Of a stretch of DNA of 64,000 bases, positions 12,476 through 20,623 are shown in pieces (the stretch's first letter is position 1; each line of letters opens with the position of its first letter). Source of the DNA: Clostridium cellulovorans 743B. GTDB taxonomy: Bacteria > Bacillota > Clostridia > Clostridiales > Clostridiaceae. The stretch is taken from NCBI RefSeq assembly GCF_000145275.1, contig NC_014393.1:124001-188000 (forward strand), in the 5' to 3' direction. A model generated the notes under the pieces. The model made no database searches. It was given only the letters and a program-made list of their open reading frames with translations, and was not told where the DNA came from. The position numbers and the translations under genes were made by a program.

Positions 12476-14031
12476 AAGTCTTCATTAAGTAATTTCCCAA
12501 TTGTGTTTACGTTATTATCAAAGCTCAATGGTTTTACTGCAGGTCCTTCAACGATGTCTCCCTTATGTGAGAATCTTGAACCATGACAAGGGCAATCCCA
12601 AGTTCTTTCAGCTGAGTTCCAGTTTAGTTCGCAGCCCATATGAGTGCAAGTAGTATTTACCTTATGAAGTTTGCAATGTTCATCTCTATAAACACCTATT
12701 CTTTCATCATTTATTTTTACTAGCTTCCCTTCATCAGGCTCTAGGAAAATATCTTCTGGTAATGGAGAAAGCTTACCACCTAAAAGTTCTTCAGCTACAT
12801 TAAAGTTTTCAACAACAAAGTTTTTTGCTGAAGCAATAATTGTTTTACGTGAAGGATTATAAACATCCTGCCAAGGACTTTTTCCAACAACAATTAAGTC
12901 TTTAATAATTATGGCTGCTGCCATACTGTTAGTCATACCCCATTTCCTAAAGCCAGTAGCTACATACAGGTTTGGTGAATTAGCTATGTATTTGCCGACG
13001 TAAGGTATATCATCTACGGTTATGCAATCTTGAGCTGACCATTTGTAGGGTATATCTTCTACAGTAAAAATGCCATTTGCAAAGTTCATTATTGCTTCGT
13101 AGTGCTTAAAGGTATCTTTACTTTGTCCTGTCTTGTGAGTTTCACCACCGACCATTATTAAATCTCCATTAGGGCTATTAATTAAGCGTAATGAGCGTTT
13201 TGGATCTTCAGCTGATAAGTACATTCCACCAGGGTACTTTTCTTTGGCTTTAACTGCTAAAGCATAAGAACGCTCACAATAAAGTCTTGCAAAGTACATT
13301 GCTTGTTTGTTGTAGAATGGGTAATGAGATGCGATTATAACCTTATCAGCAGTTATTTTATTTCCTCGTTCAGTAGTCAAAGTATATTTATTTGATTCAT
13401 CAATCCCCACAATTCTAGTTTTTTCATATATAGTGCAATTGCTATTAGTAATTTCTTTTGCTAAGGCTAAAAGATACTTTCTTGGATGAAATTGACCTTG
13501 ATCATCAAAGCGAACTGCAGCCTTGATATCTATTGGAAATGGTATATTATCTACGAAAGAAGCTTTAATTCCTAAATCTGAAGCAGTGGCTATTTCATTA
13601 TAAATTTTTTGAACATAATTATCTTGCTGTGTATAAATGAAGGCAGATTCAGTTTTATAATCACAATCGATATGATGAGTATCTATTATGGATTTTATTC
13701 TCTGAATAGCATGTTCATTGGCCTCAGCATATTGTTTAGCTAATTCTTCGCCAAGTTGAAGCTTAGTTTTATTATAAATAAGTCCGTGCTGTGAGGTGAC
13801 TTTAGCTGTAGTATGACCAGAAGCTCCTTGAGCTATATGGTCTGCTTCAAGAATCGCTATTTTAAAGCCTTCGTCTTTAAGCGAATATGCGCAGGAGATA
13901 CCTGTAATACCACCACCAATTATTGCTATATCTACAGATATATCTTGATCAAGGGAAGGGTAATCTGTGGCATTAGTAGATGCCATCCAAAAGGATTCAG
14001 GAAAGCTTTTTAAAAATTCTTGGTTGTCCAT
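12472..14031 (-). CDS. FAD-dependent oxidoreductase with C-terminal Rieske [2Fe-2S] domain
   Basis: A 519-aa two-domain redox protein. Residues ~25-385 are a D-amino-acid-oxidase-type FAD fold: the dinucleotide motif IAIIGGGITGISCAYSL, then GASGHTTAKVTSQHG, where the GHTTAK stretch is typical of this DAO-Rieske subgroup. Residues ~425-515 are a Rieske domain with CTHMGC and CPCHGS ligands, binding one [2Fe-2S] cluster through two Cys and two His. Substrate unknown; relatives oxidise amines or amino acids. Ribosome site ggagga before the ATG. It is convergent to aroQ and downstream of the parMR terminator, so it is probably transcribed alone. Confidence 0.9.
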   Translation of the reverse strand: MDNQEFLKSFPESFWMASTNATDYPSLDQDISVDIAIIGGGITGISCAYSLKDEGFKIAILEADHIAQGASGHTTAKVTSQHGLIYNKTKLQLGEELAKQYAEANEHAIQRIKSIIDTHHIDCDYKTESAFIYTQQDNYVQKIYNEIATASDLGIKASFVDNIPFPIDIKAAVRFDDQGQFHPRKYLLALAKEITNSNCTIYEKTRIVGIDESNKYTLTTERGNKITADKVIIASHYPFYNKQAMYFARLYCERSYALAVKAKEKYPGGMYLSAEDPKRSLRLINSPNGDLIMVGGETHKTGQSKDTFKHYEAIMNFANGIFTVEDIPYKWSAQDCITVDDIPYVGKYIANSPNLYVATGFRKWGMTNSMAAAIIIKDLIVVGKSPWQDVYNPSRKTIIASAKNFVVENFNVAEELLGGKLSPLPEDIFLEPDEGKLVKINDERIGVYRDEHCKLHKVNTTCTHMGCELNWNSAERTWDCPCHGSRFSHKGDIVEGPAVKPLSFDNNVNTIGKLLNEDF

Positions 14032-14049
14032 ATATGTATTATTCCTCCC

Positions 14050-14075
14050 AATATATTTTCATATGAAAATATATT
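14050..14075. promoter_or_regulatory. 26-bp perfect palindrome in the leader of the FAD/Rieske gene
   Basis: A perfect palindrome centred on CATATG (half-site AATATATTTTCAT). It lies immediately upstream of the ribosome site of the FAD/Rieske gene. It could be an operator for a dimeric regulator or an mRNA hairpin next to the ribosome site. AT richness raises the chance level, but 13 matched pairs without a mismatch are notable. Confidence 0.45.
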
Positions 14076-14245
14076 TTGCTTTTATTAAATGAAATATACA
14101 TGTGTATATATATTACAATAAGGGAAATTCATAAATTTCAGGTTTATTGCAGCTGTGTATATGATTATAGAGAAATTTATTAAAAAAATCCGTCCGCTTA
14201 TCATGAATGTGTTTAGGAGAAGTACGAGTTCAAATAGATAAATAC

Positions 14246-14281
14246 AAAAGTCCACTCACAATGAACTGTGAGTGGACTTTT
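14246..14281 (-). terminator. Terminator after the parMR-like pair
   Basis: A 15-bp perfect stem, aaaagtccactcaca/tgtgagtggactttt, with a 6-nt loop. It lies 15 bp after the minus-strand stop at 14297. Confidence 0.88.
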
Positions 14282-14296
14282 AAATGAACTTTATAT

Positions 14297-14554
14297 TTAA
14301 TCAATGCCTAGAATATTATCAATAGCACAGGCTATTTCATCCTTACGCTTTTCATAGGCATCATTTTCTTGTTTTGGTGGAATGTTTGAGGAAAGGTCAT
14401 TTCTATATATTGGTGTTTCTATGATTCCCTTTACATCTTTATTTATCAAATAAGTTATGTACATAGAAAAATTACCTGAAAACATCTCGTCGGCACGCTG
14501 TTGGCCTTTTTCCTTTACTGATGGTTGTATACTTAACGTTATCTTATGACGCAA
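14297..14554 (-). CDS. ParR-like ribbon-helix-helix partner of the ParM-like protein
   Basis: An 85-aa basic protein. The N-terminus HKITLSIQP followed by helices to about residue 40 (FSMYITYLINKD) has the pattern of a ribbon-helix-helix DNA-binding domain. The C-terminal half is charged and probably flexible, as in ParR adaptors that bind both DNA and filament ends. I prefer the TTG at 14554, nine bases after aggag, to the TTG at 14563, which touches that same aggag. The frame overlaps the end of the ParM-like gene, so they form one operon. Assignment as ParR rests on fold pattern plus position; no direct match could be tested. Confidence 0.6.
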   Translation of the reverse strand: MRHKITLSIQPSVKEKGQQRADEMFSGNFSMYITYLINKDVKGIIETPIYRNDLSSNIPPKQENDAYEKRKDEIACAIDNILGID

Positions 14555-15431
14555 ATCTCTCAACTCCTATCTTAAAGAAAGCTTCTGCATTTGCATATAT
14601 ATCTTCCTTAATTGCTTTAACAGGTAGGTACTCTCCTAATATGTAAGAACCTCCACCGATAAAGTGTCTTTGAGAAGTATCATATTGGCTAAGTCCAGCC
14701 ATTACTCTGTTAATGATAAGACTGGCATGAGTCCTTAAGGTGGTATTAACTACATCTGTGCAATCAATGAGTTCGCCGTCTCTGAAAATTCGTTTATTTT
14801 TTATGATGTCTTCAGCATTTAGAATATCATAGCTTACCCCAAATTCAGCTTTAATATTTTGAACAAGTTTATCATATAGCTTAATCATTCCAAGCTCATA
14901 GGTTCTGTAATCTTGAAGTGTCATATCATTGAAGTAAGAAACATCAACAGTCATGCCACCAATATCAATTACTATATTGCTGCCTTCAAATATATCTGGA
15001 TGAAGTACAAATACACCAGCAGATTGAGGAAATACTACGCACTTAGTAATTTTAAACCTTATTGGTTTATCGTTAAGACTTAAAAATACTTGGATACCTT
15101 CTAAAGCTTTTTTTAGTTCTAGCTTTTGATCCTTATAATATTGAACAGGAAGCCCAATTACAAGTTGAACTTCATCTTCTCCAATTGGAAGATTTCTTGC
15201 TACAGCAGTGTAAAGACATAGTCTAAATACTGCATCATCGATCTTATTAAGTTTTACAGAAAAGTTACCTGTATTCTCACCTACAGTGTATTCATTTCCA
15301 GCTATTTTTACTTTTATAGCATTGACGTTTATGTCCATAATTCCATTCGTGACAGTGCTTCTAAAAATATCCCGTCCGTTTGACGTGTACACTTTTGTAT
15401 GAGAATAACCAACATCTATCCCCATTATCAT
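14544..15431 (-). CDS. ParM/StbA-family actin-like ATPase
   Basis: A 295-aa actin-fold protein. Phosphate-1 loop GIDVGYSHTKVY is at the N-terminus, the phosphate-2 motif IVIDIGGMTVDVSYF lies in the middle, and the adenosine motif HFIGGGSYIL is near the C-terminus. This is the ParM/Alp pattern rather than MreB or FtsA. ParM relatives polymerise with ATP and push plasmid copies apart, using a ParR-centromere complex. Start at ATG 15431, eight bases after aggagggg; an upstream ATG at 15476 lacks a ribosome site. Here it sits on what looks like chromosome, next to prkA. The role may be segregation, scaffolding or a plasmid relic. Confidence 0.85.
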   Translation of the reverse strand: MIMGIDVGYSHTKVYTSNGRDIFRSTVTNGIMDINVNAIKVKIAGNEYTVGENTGNFSVKLNKIDDAVFRLCLYTAVARNLPIGEDEVQLVIGLPVQYYKDQKLELKKALEGIQVFLSLNDKPIRFKITKCVVFPQSAGVFVLHPDIFEGSNIVIDIGGMTVDVSYFNDMTLQDYRTYELGMIKLYDKLVQNIKAEFGVSYDILNAEDIIKNKRIFRDGELIDCTDVVNTTLRTHASLIINRVMAGLSQYDTSQRHFIGGGSYILGEYLPVKAIKEDIYANAEAFFKIGVERFAS

Positions 15432-15489
15432 TCTGATTCCCCTCCTATATACGGATGATTTACTTATGTGTGTCATATGTAATATATTT

Positions 15490-15527
15490 CCAATAAAATT
15501 ATACCAATAAAAGGGATAATTTGTCCA
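15490..15527 (-). promoter_or_regulatory. Promoter with two direct repeats before the parM-like gene
   Basis: On the minus strand: TGGACA (15527-15522), 18 nt, TATAAT (15503-15498). Two copies of TTTTATTGG (15512-15504 and 15498-15490), 14 bp apart, flank the -10 box. Type II partition loci usually place their centromere repeats at the parMR promoter, where ParR both represses and anchors. Two repeats are fewer than in classical parC, so this is a candidate only. The rest of 15432-15689 carries the divergent prkA leader. Confidence 0.5.
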
Positions 15528-15689
15528 TACTGTGGAGTAAAAAATTTACAAATAAGCTTTTGCAAAGTGTATATGTTTTAGTAAAGGGTTTTTGTAGAAA
15601 AAGTTTTTAAATAAACTTTTACAGGTTTCTTTTTTTTGTCATATGGTAATAGATAGGTGGAATATATTTTATAAAAGGAGGTGTGGAAT

Positions 15690-17612
15690 ATGGATTTTGA
15701 AGAATTAATTCTACATGATAGAGAAAAGAGAAATAAGAGTAAATTTGAAGGAAGCTTTTTAGAATATTTAGAACTAGTGAGAAACAAACCAGAGGTGGCA
15801 AAACTTGCTCATGAAAGAATGTACAATTTACTAATGGAAAAAGGATTTGATGTATTAAAAGCAGAGGATAACCCAAGAGTTAAAAAAATATATGGAAATG
15901 ACATAATTAAAAGATACAATTTCTTTAAGGATGATTTTTTTGGTATAGATAAAGTGCTTATAAAGCTTGTTAATTATTTTTATTCTGCTGCAATGAAAGG
16001 TGAAGAAGCTAGACAGGTATTATATCTTGTTGGGCCAGTTGGAGCAGGAAAATCTTCTTTAGTAGAGGCTCTAAAAAAAGCGCTAGAGACAGCGGACCCT
16101 ATTTATTCATTAAAAGGATGTCCGATGCATGAAGAACCACTACATCTCATACCAAAACATCTTAGAGGTGAGTTTGAGGAATACTTAGGAGTTCAGATAG
16201 AAGGAGATTTGTGTCCAGCCTGTAGATATAGATTACTGCATGAATATGATGGACAATATGAAAAGTTCCCAGTTGTTGAAACTAGCTTCTCAATAAGATC
16301 CAGAAAAGGTGTCGGTGTAGTACCACCAGTAGATCCTAATAATCAGGATACATCAATATTAACTGGTTCTGTTGATATTTCTAAAATGGATATGTACCCA
16401 GAGGATGATCCAAGAATTTTCTCTTTAAATGGAGCATTCAATGTAGGTAACAGAGGTTTAGTTGAATTTATAGAAGTATTCAAAAATGATGTTGAATATC
16501 TTCATACTATAATTACAGCAACTCAGGAAAAATCAATACCATCACCAGGCAAAGGCTCTATGATATATTTTGATGGAGTTATATTGGCTCACTCCAATGA
16601 AGCTGAATGGGAGAAATTTAAATCAGATCATACTAATGAAGCTATTTTAGATAGAATAGTTAAAATAGAGGTTCCATATTGTTTAGAGCTAAGTGAAGAA
16701 ATTAAGATATATGAAAAGATATTAAAAAAGAGCAACTTCAATGCTCATATAGCACCACATAGTATAGAAGTAGCTGCGATGTTTGCTATATTATCAAGAC
16801 TCACACCATCAGCAAAGGTTGACCCTGTAACAAAGCTTAAAATATATAACGGTGAAGAAATTGTTGAAAAGGGAACAACAAAGAGAATTGACATAGGTGA
16901 GTTAAGGGAAGAAGCGGGACAGAAAGAAGGCATGAAAGGAATTTCAACAAGATTTATTATCAAAGCTATTGATAATGCCCTTTCTAATTCTGAGCACAAC
17001 TGTATAAATCCTCTTAGCATAATGGAGAGTATGATTAAATCTGTTAAAGAAGTTGACATTGCAGAGGATGAAAAGAAGAGACTTCTAGGATTTATCCAAG
17101 ATACAATAAGAAAAGAATATAATAAGATTCTTGAAAAAGAAATCACAAAGGCATTTATTCATAGCTTTAGAGAGCAAGCAGAAAGCTTATTTAACAACTA
17201 CTTGGATAATGCAGAAGCTTTTGTTAATAAGAATAAATTGAAAGATCGTTCAACTGGCGAAGAACTAGTGCCAGACGAAAAATTTATGAGAAACATCGAA
17301 GAGCAAATTGGAATATCTGAAGGCTCATCTAAAGGCTTTAGAAATGATGTGACATCATATATGTTCTATTTGGTAAGAAATGGTGGAACTATAGATTATA
17401 CTTCCTATGAGCCTTTAAAGGAAGCTATTGAGAAGAAACTTATGGCTTCTGTAAAGGATTTATCTAGAATCGTAACCAAATCAAGGGTTAGAGATAAAGA
17501 ACAGGATATTAAGTATAATACTATGGTGGAGGAAATGAAGTCTAATGGTTATTGTGACCATTGCTGCGACGTAGTCCTTAAATATGCAGCTAACAATCTA
17601 TGGAAGGATTGA
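15690..17612 (+). CDS. prkA: PrkA family serine protein kinase / AAA+ protein
   Basis: A 640-aa cytoplasmic protein. The N-terminal AAA+ (PrkA AAA) domain carries the Walker A motif LVGPVGAGKSS at ~110. The C-terminal PrkA domain follows. Four cysteines at ~150-175 (SLKGCPMHE...CPAC) may bind a metal. PrkA family members act in stress and sporulation and form a conserved operon with YeaH/YhbH and SpoVR, as here. Start: the ATG at 15690 after ggaggtgt; a GTG at 15681 overlaps that ribosome site and was rejected. It is followed 6 bp later by yhbH. Whether the substrate is a protein or the protein works as an AAA protease is debated in the family. Confidence 0.94.
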   Translation: MDFEELILHDREKRNKSKFEGSFLEYLELVRNKPEVAKLAHERMYNLLMEKGFDVLKAEDNPRVKKIYGNDIIKRYNFFKDDFFGIDKVLIKLVNYFYSAAMKGEEARQVLYLVGPVGAGKSSLVEALKKALETADPIYSLKGCPMHEEPLHLIPKHLRGEFEEYLGVQIEGDLCPACRYRLLHEYDGQYEKFPVVETSFSIRSRKGVGVVPPVDPNNQDTSILTGSVDISKMDMYPEDDPRIFSLNGAFNVGNRGLVEFIEVFKNDVEYLHTIITATQEKSIPSPGKGSMIYFDGVILAHSNEAEWEKFKSDHTNEAILDRIVKIEVPYCLELSEEIKIYEKILKKSNFNAHIAPHSIEVAAMFAILSRLTPSAKVDPVTKLKIYNGEEIVEKGTTKRIDIGELREEAGQKEGMKGISTRFIIKAIDNALSNSEHNCINPLSIMESMIKSVKEVDIAEDEKKRLLGFIQDTIRKEYNKILEKEITKAFIHSFREQAESLFNNYLDNAEAFVNKNKLKDRSTGEELVPDEKFMRNIEEQIGISEGSSKGFRNDVTSYMFYLVRNGGTIDYTSYEPLKEAIEKKLMASVKDLSRIVTKSRVRDKEQDIKYNTMVEEMKSNGYCDHCCDVVLKYAANNLWKD

Positions 17613-17618
17613 TGTGAT

Positions 17619-18788
17619 ATGGCTTTTTTTAAGGAGTATAACAATCCTGTAGATTATGATAGGGCGATAGAGGATAGGAGAAGGCATAAGCAGTTAGTAG
17701 AGAAATCTATTAAAGAAAACTTAGGAGATATCCTATCTGAGGAGAGTATAGTTGGGCAATCGCAGAATAAAAAGTTTAAGATTCCTATTAGAGGGTTAAA
17801 GGAATATCAATTTATTTATGGTAAAAACAGTTCTGGAGTAGGTAGCGGAACTGGTGAAGAAAAAAGAGGAGACAAAATAGGCTCTGACAAAGGGAATCAA
17901 GGAAGTGGAAAAGGTCAGGCAGGAAATGATGAGGGCGAAGATTTTTATGAGACAGAGATAACATTAGAGGAAATCTTTGATTATCTCATTGAAGATTTAG
18001 AACTCCCTGATATGGATAAAAAGAAGTTCTCTGAAATCCTCACTGACTCTACTTCTAAAAAATCTGGTTATCAGAGACATGGAATTAATCCTCGCTTGGC
18101 TAAAAAGAAAACTGTAATGGCTAAGATAGCAAGAACTCAAGGACAAAAAAGAGCTTATATGGAAGAAGGGCTTGAGGAATTGCCAGAAAGAATTCCATTT
18201 AAGGAAGAGGATTTAAGATACCATAGAATAAAACACAAGCCAAAGAAAGAAAGCAATGCAGCGATAATTTTAGTAATGGATGTATCTGGTTCCATGGATA
18301 ATAGCAAAAAATATCTAGCGAGGTCTTTCTTCTATGTGCTCACAAGATTTATAAAGAAAAAGTATAGTAATGTTGAAATTGCTTTTGTAGCTCATTCAAC
18401 CACAGCAAAAGAAGTTAGTGAATATGAATTCTTTCATAAGGGACAGTCTGGAGGAACTTATATATCAAGTGGTCTGAATAAAGCATTGGATATCATAAAA
18501 GAGAGATTTAATTCACAGACTTGGAACATTTATACTTTTTGTGTAAGTGACGGTGATAACTGGAGTGAGGATAATGAAAGAACTATGAAATCTGTTCGAG
18601 AGCTTTGCACTATATGCAATATGTTAGGCTATGCAGAGATTCTTCCTATATCCTACGCAACTACTATAAGGTATAAGTTCTTAAATGAAATTACAGAAAA
18701 AAATTTCTCATCCGTTGCAATTAAACAGAAACAGGATTTATGGACTTCTTTAAAGCAAATGTTAAAAAAAGAGTTAAAGGAGGCATAG
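17619..18788 (+). CDS. yhbH: YhbH/YeaH family protein with VWA-type MIDAS motif
   Basis: A 389-aa protein of the DUF444 family. Residues ~70-100 form a low-complexity Gly/Lys/Ser linker (SSGVGSGTGEEKRG). The C-terminal half contains a von Willebrand A-like core with the metal-ion site MDVSGSMDNS (DxSxS). It is the middle gene of the prkA-yhbH-spoVR cassette: 6 bp after prkA and one base before spoVR. Required for normal sporulation in Bacillus and for stress responses in other bacteria; the molecular role is unknown. Confidence 0.92.
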   Translation: MAFFKEYNNPVDYDRAIEDRRRHKQLVEKSIKENLGDILSEESIVGQSQNKKFKIPIRGLKEYQFIYGKNSSGVGSGTGEEKRGDKIGSDKGNQGSGKGQAGNDEGEDFYETEITLEEIFDYLIEDLELPDMDKKKFSEILTDSTSKKSGYQRHGINPRLAKKKTVMAKIARTQGQKRAYMEEGLEELPERIPFKEEDLRYHRIKHKPKKESNAAIILVMDVSGSMDNSKKYLARSFFYVLTRFIKKKYSNVEIAFVAHSTTAKEVSEYEFFHKGQSGGTYISSGLNKALDIIKERFNSQTWNIYTFCVSDGDNWSEDNERTMKSVRELCTICNMLGYAEILPISYATTIRYKFLNEITEKNFSSVAIKQKQDLWTSLKQMLKKELKEA

Positions 18789-18789
18789 A

Positions 18790-20166
18790 ATGGAGTACTC
18801 AGTGAAGGATTTAGAAACTTGGAATGCGAAAATAGAAAAGTTGGTACATGAATTTGGACTAAAATGCTATGACCAAGAATTCCAGCTTATAAGTTATAAT
18901 GACATGATTGCACTTGAGGCTTATACAGCTATGCCTGCAAGATATCCACATTGGAGCTTTGGAAAGAGCTATGAAAAAACTAAAACTTTATATAAATATA
19001 ATTTGACAGGATTACCATATGAAATGGTGATAAATACAGATCCCTGTATAGCATATCTTATGAAGGATAATACTTTGTTACTTCAGATATTGACTATTGC
19101 TCATGTATATGGGCACAATGATTTCTTTGCGAATAACAGACTATTTGTAGAAGGCACTGATGCCAGTACTACAACTGAAATGTTTAAGTTACATGGAGAC
19201 AGGGTACGAAGCTATATAAACGATCCTAGTATAGGATACGCAGAGGTAGAGAGAATCCTAGATGCAGCGCATGCACTTAAACTCCAAACTTCTAGGGTGG
19301 TAGGAGAAAAAAGGGTAAGTGAACAAAAGCTACGTCAAAGGCTCATAGATGATTATGAAAATAAAGTAGAGGGTACAGACTTTTTTGGTAAAAGAAATGA
19401 TGTACCTGTGCCTAATATAGATAAAATACCTATAGAGCCAGAGGAAGACCTACTGTACTTTATAATAAAGTATGGAAAGCTTGCAGAATGGGAAAAAACT
19501 CTTCTAGAAATTGTTAGGCAAGAAACAAATTATTTTCTTCCTCAGATAGAAACAAAAATAATGAATGAGGGCTGGGCTAGTTATTGGCATTATACCATTC
19601 TAAACGCATTAGATTTACCTAGTGGATTGCATCTAGAATTTTTAAAGCGTCATAATGATGTAATTGCACCAGCATTAGGCGGAGTTAATCCTTACTATGT
19701 AGGGTTTAAGATTTTTGAATATTTAGATAAGACTTATGGAAGAGATAAAATCTTTGAAGTAAGAACAATGGATAGAGATTCAGCATTTTTAAGAAGATAT
19801 CTAACAGAGGATCTATGTAGAGAATTAAATCTATTCGAGTATAAAAAGACTGGAAATGACTATGTCATAAAAGAAGTATCTGATGAGGAAGGTTGGAAGG
19901 AGATACGCAATAACTTAAGTAGCAGCTGTGGACTTGGGTCTGTGCCGATTATAAGAGTTGTTGATATGTCTAAAAAAGACTACACTTTAACTCTAGAGCA
20001 TGTATATGATGGAAGAGAGTTAAGTCTTGCTTACGGCGAACCTACTCTTAAGTATGTTCAGGAGCTTTGGGGAAGAAAGGTGGTACTTTTGACAGTAATC
20101 GATGATAAAAAGGTTAGATTAGTATGTGATGATAAGAAAATAGTAAAAGAAATAATACAATCTTAA
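18790..20166 (+). CDS. spoVR: SpoVR family protein
   Basis: A 458-aa protein of the SpoVR/YcgB family, implicated in spore cortex formation in Bacillus. Typical motifs are MPARYPHWSFGK near residue 45, AHVYGHNDFFANN near 110, and MNEGWASYWHYTILNAL near 255, where conserved His and Glu residues suggest a metal site. The aaaggagg ribosome site lies inside the end of yhbH. A terminator at 20269 closes the operon. Confidence 0.94.
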   Translation: MEYSVKDLETWNAKIEKLVHEFGLKCYDQEFQLISYNDMIALEAYTAMPARYPHWSFGKSYEKTKTLYKYNLTGLPYEMVINTDPCIAYLMKDNTLLLQILTIAHVYGHNDFFANNRLFVEGTDASTTTEMFKLHGDRVRSYINDPSIGYAEVERILDAAHALKLQTSRVVGEKRVSEQKLRQRLIDDYENKVEGTDFFGKRNDVPVPNIDKIPIEPEEDLLYFIIKYGKLAEWEKTLLEIVRQETNYFLPQIETKIMNEGWASYWHYTILNALDLPSGLHLEFLKRHNDVIAPALGGVNPYYVGFKIFEYLDKTYGRDKIFEVRTMDRDSAFLRRYLTEDLCRELNLFEYKKTGNDYVIKEVSDEEGWKEIRNNLSSSCGLGSVPIIRVVDMSKKDYTLTLEHVYDGRELSLAYGEPTLKYVQELWGRKVVLLTVIDDKKVRLVCDDKKIVKEIIQS

Positions 20167-20268
20167 GTTAATCATTGTGCTAAATGAATGTTGCTTAAAA
20201 TATAATTCAGTATTTTAAGGATCTCTAGATTTTAATTAGCACAACAGGTTAAATTAATAAAGAACAAT

Positions 20269-20303
20269 AAGCTGCCTCTTAATATTTGAGGCAGCTTTGT
20301 TTT
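20269..20303 (+). terminator. Terminator after prkA-yhbH-spoVR
   Basis: Stem aagctgcctc/gaggcagctt with a 9-nt loop and the tail ttgttttc. Confidence 0.88.
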
Positions 20304-20519
20304 CTGTAAGGAATTACAGAATTCTAAATTATAATATTTCAAATATATAAGTTGCAATAATAACTCTACATTTGATTGATATTCAATAACCTAGAAGATA
20401 ACTAGTTTTGGTGTAGAAACTTAATTGCAATATATATATATTTCTATTATTTAGATCGCATAAAAAGTCTATATGATTATTCAAATATCAGGGAACCCTA
20501 GGTAGAATTTTTATTGTAA

Positions 20520-20602
20520 GTTATATATACGTTCTAATTAAAAATCCACACTGCTTTTATCAACATGATGTGAATAAATGTAGAAGTATTATTAGAACTT
20601 AT
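20520..20602 (+). repeat. Dispersed AT-rich intergenic repeat, copy at spoVR-asnB
   Basis: Contains the block TGTAGAAGTATTATTAGAAC (from 20579). It is preceded by a gttctaattaaaaatcc block resembling the one before the second copy at 22654. Related copies: 22654-22740, 52895-52978 and, partial, 32078-32093. No open frame. The remainder of 20304-20623 is AT-rich and otherwise featureless. Confidence 0.5.
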
Positions 20603-20623
20603 TATAGACAGTGCTAAAAATTA

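Noticed and set aside
20304..20623. Possible CRISPR or iteron array in AT-rich spacers
   Set aside because: No regular direct repeats with unique spacers; only the degenerate dispersed repeats reported above.
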